Below are positions 44,004-53,685 of a stretch of 64,000 bases of DNA, piece after piece. The stretch is taken from contig NZ_FOJG01000002.1 of the NCBI RefSeq assembly GCF_900110835.1, positions 1,826,979 through 1,890,978 on the forward strand. The letters are read 5' to 3'. The notes beneath the pieces were generated by a model. It was not told the origin of the DNA. It did not search any database and saw only the letters and a list, made by a program, of their open reading frames with translations. The DNA comes from Chitinophaga arvensicola (GTDB lineage Bacteria > Bacteroidota > Bacteroidia > Chitinophagales > Chitinophagaceae). Both the position numbers and the translations under genes were made by a program. Every line of letters begins with the position of its first letter. Within the stretch, counting starts at the first letter, position 1.

Positions 44004-45023
44004 TTATTGCTTCGGCTGATGCGCCATCAGCTGTTCTATGAGCGATTGTACTTCCTGTGGCGACTGCTTCTCTACCAGGTAATCATGACCACTGCCGGTG
44101 CTGTCCCAGGTATTACTGCCATCTGCGGCTACTTTAATTTTGCCTGGCTGCAAAGTATAATAGGGCGCATAACCACGCACGGCCACCAATACCGCAGTTT
44201 CATCCCAGCTCATCCTGCCCTGCGCATCATCTTTCGATTGCGGAATACTGATCCTGAACACATCTTTCACAGGACTGTGCTGAATGCTTTCATTCTGAGA
44301 TAAAGGCAGACCTGTTCTTACATTCCAGCCGATCTCAAAACCGGAAAAGACAACTTTTGTAGGCCAGTTATTGAATACCGCTACTGAGGCGGTGGAATCT
44401 TTAAACACATTGTATTCCCTTCCTTCCGGAAATTTCCCCGCCATACTCACCAGCAGCTTTACTTTCCTGGTAACCAGTTCCCGGCCGCTGAGCGGAGAAA
44501 TCTGATCCGCAGGGGATTGCAGCAGCTTATCAAGATTGGTCAGAAAACCCACCGTCACGATGGTAACGCTCTGATCGGGCTGCTTCGACAGCACTTTTCT
44601 GTACACCGTTACCGCATCAGGAACATCGCTGTTTTTTTGAATGGCATGCGGATAGTTGGCCAGGATGGTATCTGTCCAGTGTTGCGTATCACGGTCTGCC
44701 ACAGCGTTTCCTGCAGGTACCCCGATGGGTATATCCGGACGTCCGAAGTAGGTATTGTATACATTCAATACCGCAGCTATGCCTTCATATTTATTACTGG
44801 CAATGGTAGCCAGGATCTTTGCCTCCCCTGAATCGGCCAGGGCATGTAGTAACGCGATAGCCCCTACGTCATCGTAGTCAGGACCGATATCGGAATCAAA
44901 AATAATGGCCGTGGCATTGTCTGTGGCTTCTTTAGCATTGCCGGAACTGGCGCAGGCGGCCAGGAAACTGATGATGGCCAGCGACAGCAACGCTATCAGT
45001 GATTCTTTTTTGTGGAATTTCAT
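44004..45023 (-). CDS. Lipoprotein nucleoside hydrolase (IUNH family)
   Basis: 339 residues from the ATG at 45023. A lipobox LAAC places Cys24 at the lipidation site. The calcium-binding IUNH motif FDSDIGPDYDD (Asp43, Asp45, Asp51, Asp52) is complete, and VTVGFLTNL and later acidic/His residues fit the family. It hydrolyses N-ribosyl bonds, giving ribose and a base, here outside the cytosol because of the lipid anchor. The permease gene follows by 19 bp, and SusD ends 70 bp upstream. Together with SusC/D it would harvest ribose from nucleosides. Confidence 0.9.
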   Translation of the reverse strand: MKFHKKESLIALLSLAIISFLAACASSGNAKEATDNATAIIFDSDIGPDYDDVGAIALLHALADSGEAKILATIASNKYEGIAAVLNVYNTYFGRPDIPIGVPAGNAVADRDTQHWTDTILANYPHAIQKNSDVPDAVTVYRKVLSKQPDQSVTIVTVGFLTNLDKLLQSPADQISPLSGRELVTRKVKLLVSMAGKFPEGREYNVFKDSTASVAVFNNWPTKVVFSGFEIGWNVRTGLPLSQNESIQHSPVKDVFRISIPQSKDDAQGRMSWDETAVLVAVRGYAPYYTLQPGKIKVAADGSNTWDSTGSGHDYLVEKQSPQEVQSLIEQLMAHQPKQ

Positions 45024-45093
45024 ACAGGCGTTTGTTTTAATTGTCAGAAAGATGAATATAATAATTTGATGTTTACTTTTTCCGGGAGATGTG

Positions 45094-46833
45094 TTAACGC
45101 CAGCCACTGTTCTGTTTATAAAGACCATTACTCAGATCTATCTGTTGTGTGGGCACCGGCAGATACTCGTCCCTGTTTTTAGTAAAATGGCCGATCTTCA
45201 GGTAACTCCGGCGGGTACTTTCCACTTCAAAATATTTGTTCAGCACCTCCGCAGCAATCCCCCATCGTACAAGGTCGAAGAAGCGGCTGCCTTCCATTCC
45301 AAACTCCAGCCGCCGCTCCCATTGCAGGGCTTTGCGGGCATTGGCCTGTGTCCAGTCGATATTCTGACCCGGCTTATATAACTCCACATGATAATTCGAG
45401 TAGGGATGACCGTTAGCATCCACAAGCATGCCCACACTTTTCTTTGCACGCTGACGCACGGAGTTGATAATATCCAGGGCTTCGTTCTGGCGGCCCAGCT
45501 CAATAAGTGCTTCTGCTTTCCATAACAGCACATCGTCGAACTTAATGATATCATTATTCATGGAGCTGGCCGGATAGGCATAGCCCTTGGCCGTAGTAAG
45601 ACAAGGACAATCGGCCTGCACAACAGATTTCATCCCGGAAAAAGGCCCGTACAGTTCAGGGCCACGCGTCCAGGTGCTGGTCTGATAAATGATCTTATTC
45701 TGGTATTTAAACGGGTGGCTGGGTAAGCCAACGGTATGGTCTATACGCGGATCGAAGGAATGTGTCTTGAAATCAGCCGAGTCCTTCATTTCCACATTGT
45801 TGAATGTTTCAAACAAGGGTAACCCGTCGGCGCTGGTCTGGAAAGCATTTACCAGGTTCTGACTTGGACGGTGAAAAGAACAACAGCCATATGCCGGGTA
45901 CATGGGGTAATTCAGGGCGGTAGACATATCAATGCGACCTACTTCTGATCCGTCGTTTAAAGATCGCTGCACCGCGAAGAGCGACTCTTTGCCATTTTCA
46001 AACTGCCACAAATAATTCTTTGCATAATCATCCGACAGATCATATTTGCCCGCACTGATTACCTCGTTGGTGAGTGTTACCACTTCCGTTAAACGCTCCG
46101 GATTAATACGGGTTACGTTGTTCTGTTCATCCTGCTCATAAGCCTGGTACAGGCGCGTTTTAGCGAGATAAGCCCTGGCGGTATAAGTATTGGGACGACC
46201 GATCTGCTCTGCCTGCGGAGGCAGGTTGTCTGCAGCATCCCTGAAATCTGCTGCTATCTTATTCCATAACTCGTCATTGCCGTATTGCACATTAGACACC
46301 GTGTTGATGCTGTCTGTTGATAACGTCTCATCGATATACGGTACTTTTTTAAAGTGACTTTTTAACAGGAAATAAAAATGGCCACGAATAAATCTCATTT
46401 CGGCGCGTCGCAACGCTTTTGAAGGATAATCCCCGTCGCTTAACCTGTTAATCCCTTTCAAAGCCAGATTGGCACGTTGTACCCCTATAAAAAGCCGGGT
46501 CCATAACAGGTTACCACGACTTTGGTTTTCCTGGATGGTAGAGAATACTTCGTATTGGGTAAACTCTCCCTGGTCGGCCGTACCGAGGCCTCCTTTATAG
46601 GCATCGTCTGAACGCACACTCCCATATACCCAGGCGCTGGTATAAGGTACCTCCCAGTGGTCGTTACCAAGACTTGCATAAGCGGCGATCACCAGTTTCT
46701 CTACGTTTTCAGGCGTATTGAGATCATCGGCTCCCACCACACCTTTGGGTGGCACATTCAGAAATTTGCTGCAGGATGCTAACATGCAAACCAGGCTGAT
46801 ATATAACAGGCTCAATTTTATATAATGTTTCAT
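45094..46833 (-). CDS. SusD-family surface glycan/nutrient-binding lipoprotein
   Basis: 579 residues from the ATG at 46833; a second ATG six codons upstream (46851) directly abuts the SusC stop. Lipobox MLASC is followed by KFLNVPPKGVV, the classic SusD start, then TPR-like helices and the C-terminal RagB/SusD block (ALQWERRLEFGMEGSRFFDL, YLPVPTQQIDLSNG). It binds the substrate at the cell surface and delivers it to SusC. Gene order susC-susD is canonical. In this context the ligand is probably a nucleoside or ribose-containing compound. Confidence 0.93.
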   Translation of the reverse strand: MKHYIKLSLLYISLVCMLASCSKFLNVPPKGVVGADDLNTPENVEKLVIAAYASLGNDHWEVPYTSAWVYGSVRSDDAYKGGLGTADQGEFTQYEVFSTIQENQSRGNLLWTRLFIGVQRANLALKGINRLSDGDYPSKALRRAEMRFIRGHFYFLLKSHFKKVPYIDETLSTDSINTVSNVQYGNDELWNKIAADFRDAADNLPPQAEQIGRPNTYTARAYLAKTRLYQAYEQDEQNNVTRINPERLTEVVTLTNEVISAGKYDLSDDYAKNYLWQFENGKESLFAVQRSLNDGSEVGRIDMSTALNYPMYPAYGCCSFHRPSQNLVNAFQTSADGLPLFETFNNVEMKDSADFKTHSFDPRIDHTVGLPSHPFKYQNKIIYQTSTWTRGPELYGPFSGMKSVVQADCPCLTTAKGYAYPASSMNNDIIKFDDVLLWKAEALIELGRQNEALDIINSVRQRAKKSVGMLVDANGHPYSNYHVELYKPGQNIDWTQANARKALQWERRLEFGMEGSRFFDLVRWGIAAEVLNKYFEVESTRRSYLKIGHFTKNRDEYLPVPTQQIDLSNGLYKQNSGWR

Positions 46834-46851
46834 AACGCTGCTGTTTAACAT

Positions 46852-49800
46852 TTAAAAGGATAAATTGAATCCGAAGGTGATCTTCCTCGGACGGGGAAAG
46901 CCATAGCCAGAGTCTTCAGGATCAGGTGAGGTAAAAGACCTGCCTTTCATCGTCAGGAGATTTTGTCCGGTTACATATACCCTGACCGGGTTTAAGTGCC
47001 GGATATTTTTGATGAGATAGCCGAGGCTGACCTCTCTCAGCTTCACATAGGCACCGCTGGCAATGAAGTACGACGATTGTCTTCCTTCATTGTTGTTATC
47101 AGACAGCGTTACCGCAGGGATAGTAGAAGTGGTGTTTTCCGGTGTCCAGGCATCCAGGGTACGTTTACCATAGTTGGTGCCTGCCCACAAATCCGTGAAA
47201 TCAGAAAACCTTTTACGTTCATCATATACTGAGATACCCGCTACTCCCTGGAAAAAGATGGATAGTGTGAATCCTTTGTATTCGCCCTGAAGATTTAAGC
47301 CGAAGGAATACAGGGGCGCTGCTACCCCGAGGTAGCGTTGATCCAGAGTATTGATGACGCCATCGTTGTTTAGATCTGCGTACCGGATACGACCGATGCC
47401 TTTCCCCGGTTGGTCGGCGCTGTTGTCTACCTCTTTCTGATTCTGGAAGAGGCCATCTGCCACGTATCCGAAAATAGAATTCATGGATCGTCCCAGTATA
47501 GTTTGCTCTGAGTTGCCAGGGTAGGAATGTACCACGTTTTCAGGCAGGTCCGTGATCCTGTCGAGGTAATGGCCTACGTTGCCGGTCACTGCATAATTGA
47601 AGGCGCCCACCTGATCCTTGTAGCTGACAGCTATTTCAAAGCCTTTTGTTTTCACAGCAGCCCCATTCACGAATTGTGTACCACCTTCTCCCTGGGCCGC
47701 CAGGTAGGCGGGTGAAATGAGGATGTCTTTTGTAGCACGGTTAAAATAATCGAAAGAAGCCGTTAACTTCTGTTCAAATAAACCCACATCCAACCCGATA
47801 TTCTGTTCGGTTGTCGATTCCCAGCGGAGATTATCATTGCCGTTCTGAATCTGCCGGAAGCCGGAAGCCAGTGGCCCGGAATCGGCGCCGGCAATATCGT
47901 AGGCAGTGCCATTGTCGGAGGTAAAAGGCATCGCTCCCAGACCGTAGTATGTTTCAAACAGACCGTAGCGGGCCGTATTGGAAATTTCCTGGTTACCGGT
48001 TCTGCCCCACCCTGCCCGGAGTTTCAAATCAGAAATAATACGGGTATTATCCCTGATAAAATGTTCTTCATTAATTCTCCATCCGGCAGATACAGCGGGA
48101 AAGGTACCAAAGCGGTTGTTTTTCCCAAACCTGGAAGAACCGTCGTAGCGCAGGGTAGCAGAAAACAGATATCTGCTGTCGTAGGAATAGTTCACCTTTC
48201 CGAAGTAAGACAGCAAAGAAAAGCCCGCAGCACTACCTCCAACGGTCTGGTTACCGCTGCCCGCGTTCTCTACAAAATAATCCAGCGTTTCCAGCGCGAA
48301 ATTCTCTTTATAGGTAGAATTGATCGCATAATTATTTCTTACAGCTTCGCTCCCCGCCAGGAAAGTAGCCCTGTGCCTGTTTACATCCAGGGAGTATTGC
48401 AGCGTGGTATTGAGGTTCCAGTTGAACTCTTCTGATTTTGAATTTTTCAGTGAGTTTACGGTACGACTGATAAAGCCGGTAGCAAATTTCCGTTGTATGT
48501 CACGTATCTCTGTATTCGCATGTTCTACCCCTAAAGAGGCATTTAATTTCAGGTTTTTCAGGATAGATACGTTGGCGTATACATTACCAAAAATGTTCAA
48601 TGCATTCACCTGGTCCCATTTGTTCAGATCCAGAGTCATCAAGGAGTTAGGATGATCCACAAAACTGCCGTTTACCGGGCCGGAGTATTCGCCATTGGGT
48701 AATTTTACCGGCAACACAGGCTGGAGTTGAAGTGCATCTGCAAAGGCAGTCGTAGTGGCGTCCCCGTTATTGATGCCATTGGTGATCGTAAGATTTTCAC
48801 CGATCTTTATCCTTCCATCCAGGAACTGATGGTGCGAATTCACGCGCAAGGAAAGTTTCTGAAAGTCTTTAAACCGCTCGATATAATTATCCTTCAGATA
48901 GCCAAGCGACATAAATGCACCGCCATTTTTACTGCCACTGGAGAGCGACAGGTTGTATTCCTGTATCAGCCCCGGGCGGGTAATAGCGTCGAACCAGTCG
49001 GTATTGGCGGAAGGTACACCGGGTGCCAGTTCATCCGGAATAGTAATACCCCTGAGCACAGCGGTACCATCGGGATTTCTTCCCCAGTCGTATTTCACAA
49101 AAGGAATATCATCCGGGTTCAATCCATCATTGATAGTGGCCTGCCACTGTACCTTTGCACGCTCCATGGTGTTCAGCAAAGGCGGGGCGGTTACGTATTT
49201 TGAATGGGTGAGTTGCGAGCTGAAATTAAATACCGTTTTGCTGACGTTTGCCTGTTTGGTGGTGACGATAATAACGCCATTCGAAGAACGGGCGCCGTAG
49301 ATAGCGGCAGAGGAAGCATCTTTCAACACCTGGATCGATTCAATATCTTCGGCATTCAGGATCTGAAACGCGCTCGACTTGGTAGGTACCCCGTCAATGA
49401 TATAGAGCGGATCGTTGTTGTTCAGTGTATTCACACCCCGGATGCGAACAGTAGCGGCACCACTGGGATCGCCACTGGTAGTAATGATCAACCCGGGCAC
49501 CTGCCCCTGTAATGATTGAATCGGATTAGCTGTAGGTGCATTTTTCAGATTGTCAATAGATACCACCGATACCGCACCGGTAAGGTCTACTTTTCTTTGC
49601 GTCTGGTATCCTACTGTTACAATTTCATTCAACTGCGTAGAAGATGCCAGTAAGGTAACAGACAGGTTGGGTTGTCCTTTATAAACAATCTCCTGGTTTT
49701 GAAACCCGATGTAAGAAAACACAATAATTTGTTGCGGAGTTACCTGTATTGTAAACCGCCCTTTTTCGTCGGTAGTGGTACCAGTGGAAGTACCCCTAAC

Positions 49801-49995
49801 GGCAACGGTTACACCGGGTACCGGCTGGCCCTGGCTATCCGTTACCAGTCCGGTTACTTTTTCCGCCGGCGCAACGATGCCGGGGATGTTGACAACGGGA
49901 GGCGGATACCCCCGGTAAGCATATAATGGCAGCTGGCCAATGAGCATAGCGCTCACAGAGAGGCTGGTAAGCCTCCAGAGTAGTCTTATCTTCAT
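46852..49995 (-). CDS. SusC/RagA-family TonB-dependent outer-membrane transporter
   Basis: 1047 residues. A signal peptide is followed by a carboxypeptidase-regulatory-like domain (VTGLVTDSQGQPVPGVTVAV), a plug domain (IVTVGYQTQRKVDLTGAVSV, RGVNTLNNNDPLYIIDGVP, VLKDASSAAIYGARSSNGVI) and a 22-strand barrel ending FGFNLSF. No STN domain precedes it, so direct FecR signalling is unlikely. It imports the SusD-bound ligand. The gene starts 43 bp after the ribokinase stop in the same operon. Confidence 0.94.
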   Translation of the reverse strand: MKIRLLWRLTSLSVSAMLIGQLPLYAYRGYPPPVVNIPGIVAPAEKVTGLVTDSQGQPVPGVTVAVRGTSTGTTTDEKGRFTIQVTPQQIIVFSYIGFQNQEIVYKGQPNLSVTLLASSTQLNEIVTVGYQTQRKVDLTGAVSVVSIDNLKNAPTANPIQSLQGQVPGLIITTSGDPSGAATVRIRGVNTLNNNDPLYIIDGVPTKSSAFQILNAEDIESIQVLKDASSAAIYGARSSNGVIIVTTKQANVSKTVFNFSSQLTHSKYVTAPPLLNTMERAKVQWQATINDGLNPDDIPFVKYDWGRNPDGTAVLRGITIPDELAPGVPSANTDWFDAITRPGLIQEYNLSLSSGSKNGGAFMSLGYLKDNYIERFKDFQKLSLRVNSHHQFLDGRIKIGENLTITNGINNGDATTTAFADALQLQPVLPVKLPNGEYSGPVNGSFVDHPNSLMTLDLNKWDQVNALNIFGNVYANVSILKNLKLNASLGVEHANTEIRDIQRKFATGFISRTVNSLKNSKSEEFNWNLNTTLQYSLDVNRHRATFLAGSEAVRNNYAINSTYKENFALETLDYFVENAGSGNQTVGGSAAGFSLLSYFGKVNYSYDSRYLFSATLRYDGSSRFGKNNRFGTFPAVSAGWRINEEHFIRDNTRIISDLKLRAGWGRTGNQEISNTARYGLFETYYGLGAMPFTSDNGTAYDIAGADSGPLASGFRQIQNGNDNLRWESTTEQNIGLDVGLFEQKLTASFDYFNRATKDILISPAYLAAQGEGGTQFVNGAAVKTKGFEIAVSYKDQVGAFNYAVTGNVGHYLDRITDLPENVVHSYPGNSEQTILGRSMNSIFGYVADGLFQNQKEVDNSADQPGKGIGRIRYADLNNDGVINTLDQRYLGVAAPLYSFGLNLQGEYKGFTLSIFFQGVAGISVYDERKRFSDFTDLWAGTNYGKRTLDAWTPENTTSTIPAVTLSDNNNEGRQSSYFIASGAYVKLREVSLGYLIKNIRHLNPVRVYVTGQNLLTMKGRSFTSPDPEDSGYGFPRPRKITFGFNLSF

Positions 49996-50038
49996 AACGG
50001 GTGGATTTGGTTGATTTAACTTTAAGTCATACGTGCAT

Positions 50039-50980
50039 TCATTCGTTTATTGAACCTTCTATCTTTGAGCTGACAGCAATAAATTCATTGCGATAGGGAA
50101 TAGAGGATTGCGCCCCCATCCTGGTAACGGAGATAGCAGCGGCCATACTGGCAAATTGTACTGCTTCCGGAAAAGTTTTCCCTTCGGATAAGGCTACGGC
50201 CAATGCACCGTTAAACACATCACCCGCAGCGGTGGTATCAACTGCTTCTACTTTCTGCGCCGGAATCACCAGTATTTTTCCCTCCTGGCAAATCACGGCT
50301 CCCAATGGCCCCATCGTCACCACCACATTTTTCACGCCCATACCATAGATCGCTTTCGCCGCTTTCTTCGCGCTTTCTATATTGGTCACCTTAATGCCCG
50401 ACAGCATTTCTGCCTCTTTTTTGTTCGGCGTAATAATATCTATACAATTCAGCAGACCCGGACTGAGCGTATTAGCCGGTGCAGGATTCAGGATCACGCT
50501 TACGCCTTTGGATGCGGCATAATCTGCCACAAAGCGAACCGTATCCATCGGGATCTCCAGCTGCATGAGCAGAAAACCGGCGCCGGCAATAATACTTAAC
50601 GCGTCTTTCAGGTCATCGGGGTAAAGATTGCCATTGGCCCCGGATGCCACCACTATACTATTTTCTCCCGCTTCGTCTACGGTAATCAGGGCTACCCCTG
50701 AAGGCAGTTCATCATCCGACAATACATAAAAGGTATTGATACCTTCTTCTTCAAATAACTGAGACGATTGTTTTCCGAAAACATCATTGCCTACCTTCGA
50801 GATAAAGTGTACATCTCCGCCTAAACGCGCTACGGTAACGGCCTGGTTAGCTCCTTTGCCACCAGGGTTCATAAAAAACGAACCGCCAAGCACTGTTTCT
50901 CCGGGTACCGGTATATGACTTGTCTTCACCACCATATCCATATTAGTGCTGCCGACTACAACGATTTTTTTAATGTCCAT
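50039..50980 (-). CDS. rbsK: Ribokinase (PfkB family)
   Basis: 313 residues. N-terminal VVGSTNMDMVV and NPGGKGANQAVTVARLGG are ribokinase signatures; DTTAAGDVFNGALAVAL contains the catalytic Asp of the DTxGAGD motif. It phosphorylates ribose to ribose-5-phosphate in the cytosol. It is the first gene of the operon containing susC/susD, nucleoside hydrolase and permease, matching the rus type of ribose-scavenging locus. The 190-bp gap to the divergent 517-residue gene must hold both promoters. Confidence 0.93.
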   Translation of the reverse strand: MDIKKIVVVGSTNMDMVVKTSHIPVPGETVLGGSFFMNPGGKGANQAVTVARLGGDVHFISKVGNDVFGKQSSQLFEEEGINTFYVLSDDELPSGVALITVDEAGENSIVVASGANGNLYPDDLKDALSIIAGAGFLLMQLEIPMDTVRFVADYAASKGVSVILNPAPANTLSPGLLNCIDIITPNKKEAEMLSGIKVTNIESAKKAAKAIYGMGVKNVVVTMGPLGAVICQEGKILVIPAQKVEAVDTTAAGDVFNGALAVALSEGKTFPEAVQFASMAAAISVTRMGAQSSIPYRNEFIAVSSKIEGSINE

Positions 50981-51170
50981 ATGTTTGTTTTTCTATCTTG
51001 CTGTTGAAGTAAAAATATTAGGTAAAGGATTCTCATTTTGACCTTTTTTTATTATTTTCCTGTATTCTAACAGTGAACAACCAATACTAATTACATTATA
51101 GATAACTGATAATCAACACTATCTAATTCGTCATTTTTCCAGATTCCCGTAATTTCAAAATTATCCCGTT

Positions 51171-52724
51171 ATGTCGCAGGCTGCCGTTATCCGATTAGTA
51201 AAGTCTTTATCAAAATCAGAAAAACGACGTTTTAAATTATATACACGGAAACATGAAGGAGAAAAAGAATATCTCACCTTGTTTGACCTGATTGATCAGC
51301 ATGATATGATCACAACAGAAATGCTGCAGGAGCAGTTCAGCCGTTTTCATACACGCGTATCCATTGATAATGCCGCCAGGTATTTATTAAAATTGCTGAC
51401 AGATTGCCTGATACAATCCCGTACGGGAGAAGATGATCTCTTTCAGCTGCTCCATGGCATCATGCGTGTACACATCCTGAAGGAACGGAACCTACCGGAA
51501 GAAGGTTATAAAGAACTGAAGAAGCTGAAACAGACTGCCGCCCGCACACAGGAGCAATTTATTGAATACCTGCTCTGCCGGGATGAACTCAACTACCTGA
51601 CAGAATTCAATTTTCCAGGTGTCAACGAAAACAAGCTGGTAGAATTGCAGATGAAAGCCAGAAACACCATCAAGGATATACGTAATACGCACGAGCACTA
51701 TTCCCTCTATGAATTGCTCCGTTATCGTTTACTGCATACCGGTAAAGCTATTTCTGAGGCAGAGAAAAAGCACCTGAACGACCTGCTGCTCAGTGAAATG
51801 AGCATCGTAAATGCCAAAACCAAGAACAGCCTGGAATCACGGAAGCTGCACCTGCTGTTTCAATCTTCCTTTTTCACTAACATAGGCGACTATACGTCGG
51901 CATTGAAAACATTTTACCAGCTCAACGGATTGTTTGAAAAAAACAGGGTACTGTGGCATCATCCCCCGCTGGATTATCACTCTGCGCTGGATGGTATTCT
52001 CGATAGCCTTCGTACCACAGGGCGTTATGAAGAGATGTCCTTCTACGTACAAAAACTGGAATTACTGGAAGATAAAAGCTATCCCGAGTACTTTTTGTTT
52101 ATGGTACGTAAAACAGTGATGATCTACCAGTTGGTATGGTTGATGGGAACTGATCAGATAAATGCGGCAACAGCATACATTGAACAGTGTGATATCAGCC
52201 TGCTAAAAGCTTACGGGCAGGTGGATGAAGAGCGGCAATGTGAGTTATTCTTTTGTTTTGGACTCGTCTATTTTAAAGGCGGCCATTTCAAAAAAGCCCA
52301 AAAATATATCAATGAGATCGTATTAATCGGCAAAGCCAGCTATCAGTCAGTTATTTACCGGGTATCCCGTTTGCTCAGTATCCTGATCCACTATGAAGCC
52401 AGCAATTTCGATTACCTCGATTATGAAATCAGGTCATTTAAACGCGCTTTCCAGTACAGCGGAGTAAAGCTAAAGGTGGAAAATATGATCTTCAAAACTA
52501 TCAAAGCCAGTCCGGATCTGAATTCGCCGCAGAAGAACCAGTTGCTGTGGGAGAAGATTTCCCCGGTGCTGCAGGCAATTGAAAAAGATAAATTTGAAAT
52601 GCAGTTACAGAAGTATTTTGATTTCAGTGGCTGGATAAAAGGCAAATTCGGGCATCAGCCGGAAACGCGTTTAAAAAAGAAACGGGTTCATTTAACAGCT
52701 TTGCGGGAAGAAGGCTCAAAATAG
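51171..52724 (+). CDS. Large TPR-like putative regulator of the ribose/nucleoside operon
   Basis: 517 residues. A short N-terminal segment (RLVKSLSKSEKRRFKLYTRK, then YLTLFDLIDQHDMITTEMLQEQF) looks like a helical DNA-binding or partner-binding head. The remainder is alpha-helical repeat (TPR-like) sequence, and the C-terminus is basic (RLKKKRVHLTALREE). No signal peptide. The divergent position next to rbsK-susCD matches that of the regulator RusR in Bacteroides. The family is not assigned to a known DNA-binding class, so the regulatory role is an inference. The last 37 bp overlap the convergent hydrolase gene. Confidence 0.75.
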   Translation: MSQAAVIRLVKSLSKSEKRRFKLYTRKHEGEKEYLTLFDLIDQHDMITTEMLQEQFSRFHTRVSIDNAARYLLKLLTDCLIQSRTGEDDLFQLLHGIMRVHILKERNLPEEGYKELKKLKQTAARTQEQFIEYLLCRDELNYLTEFNFPGVNENKLVELQMKARNTIKDIRNTHEHYSLYELLRYRLLHTGKAISEAEKKHLNDLLLSEMSIVNAKTKNSLESRKLHLLFQSSFFTNIGDYTSALKTFYQLNGLFEKNRVLWHHPPLDYHSALDGILDSLRTTGRYEEMSFYVQKLELLEDKSYPEYFLFMVRKTVMIYQLVWLMGTDQINAATAYIEQCDISLLKAYGQVDEERQCELFFCFGLVYFKGGHFKKAQKYINEIVLIGKASYQSVIYRVSRLLSILIHYEASNFDYLDYEIRSFKRAFQYSGVKLKVENMIFKTIKASPDLNSPQKNQLLWEKISPVLQAIEKDKFEMQLQKYFDFSGWIKGKFGHQPETRLKKKRVHLTALREEGSK

Positions 52725-53566
52725 TTCCACAACCATGCTGAAATATTACGGATGAGTACCTGCGCCTCATTATCATCTGTCCAGCGCTGGTCTTTATTAT
52801 TCTTTGTGCCTGCATAAAAAACATAATCGCCGTGCGGCGCATTCACAAGTACAACTTCCGATCTGGACTCATCCACAGATCCGGTTTTATGCGCAGCCTG
52901 CACATAAGGCGGAATACGGGAAAGCGCCCCTTCATCATAATAGCCGTGCGTCATCAGACGATACATTCTTTCGCTGGCGGCCTTGCTGATCACTTCTCCA
53001 TTGCGGATCTTCACTACCAGTTCTGCCATTTCGCGGGGCGTGGTCATCCCCCAGCCATATATCTTCCAGATGTCTGCCCGGCCCGGGGTGCGTGAGTTAA
53101 CACGGGTAACATTCAATCCGTATTGCGCCATCAATTCATTGATCCGTTGCCCGCCGCCGGCGAGCGACTGGTTCCAGATAGACGCCGTATTGTCGCTGTA
53201 AGACATCATTAAAGCCAGCAATACACTCAGTTCTGTAGCAGTGCTGTCTTTAAAAAACTGCATCAGCCCGGAGCCGCCGTATTTGATAGAGTCCCGGTAT
53301 AACAATGGCTGATGATAAGTGAGTTCGTTTCGCTCCATTTTATCAAAGATGCCTACGAGAATAGGAATTTTTACGATACTGGCAGTAGGAAAAATGGAAT
53401 CCGCATGGATGGCGGCATAACGACCCGTTTTAAGATTTCTTACGTAAATGCCTATATCACCATTGAAGCCGGCGATCAGTTCTTTCAAGCCTTTTTCAAG
53501 CTTATGATCTTGCTGTGAAAAAGCCAGCGCAGGAACAAGGAGCAGTAACAACAGGCATCTGTACAT
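52688..53566 (-). CDS. Exported class A beta-lactamase-like serine hydrolase
   Basis: 292 residues from the ATG at 53566, with signal peptide (about 1-17). Motifs of the serine beta-lactamase/PBP fold are present: S63-I-V-K66 (SxxK), S124-D-N126 (SDN) and K227-T-G-S230 (KTG). The omega-loop glutamate of class A (ExxLN) is not seen; the corresponding stretch reads RTPGRADIW and then YGWGMTTP. This resembles a Bacteroidota serine-hydrolase group distinct from resistance beta-lactamases. Deacylation ability is uncertain. It overlaps the large regulator gene by 37 bp tail-to-tail. Confidence 0.86.
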   Translation of the reverse strand: MYRCLLLLLLVPALAFSQQDHKLEKGLKELIAGFNGDIGIYVRNLKTGRYAAIHADSIFPTASIVKIPILVGIFDKMERNELTYHQPLLYRDSIKYGGSGLMQFFKDSTATELSVLLALMMSYSDNTASIWNQSLAGGGQRINELMAQYGLNVTRVNSRTPGRADIWKIYGWGMTTPREMAELVVKIRNGEVISKAASERMYRLMTHGYYDEGALSRIPPYVQAAHKTGSVDESRSEVVLVNAPHGDYVFYAGTKNNKDQRWTDDNEAQVLIRNISAWLWNYFEPSSRKAVK

Positions 53567-53634
53567 ACAAAAAGAAATGTTTTCCTTAAGATATAACAAA
53601 GCAATGGGATTTCATAAGTGCCCCCTAAATGAAC

Positions 53635-53665
53635 AAAGCCGCTGCAGGAGTACTGCAGCGGCTTT
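53635..53665. terminator. Hairpin between the TPR and serine-hydrolase genes
   Basis: The 13-bp perfect stem AAAGCCGCTGCAG / CTGCAGCGGCTTT has a GAGTA loop. It lies just after the stop of the TPR gene (minus strand). Confidence 0.8.
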
Positions 53666-53685
53666 GCATTTACATCTTATCTTCT

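Noticed and set aside
44004..45128. Longer nucleoside hydrolase start overlapping susD by 35 bp
   Set aside because: The lipoprotein signal begins at the ATG at 45023; the extension has no signal-sequence character and would bury the lipobox.
51097..51128. TAGATA ... TATCTA dyad in the rbsK/regulator spacer as an operator
   Set aside because: Six-base arms in A/T-rich DNA are too weak to support a call.
52688..53566. Serine hydrolase as a true class A beta-lactamase
   Set aside because: The deacylating Glu of the omega loop is not visible.
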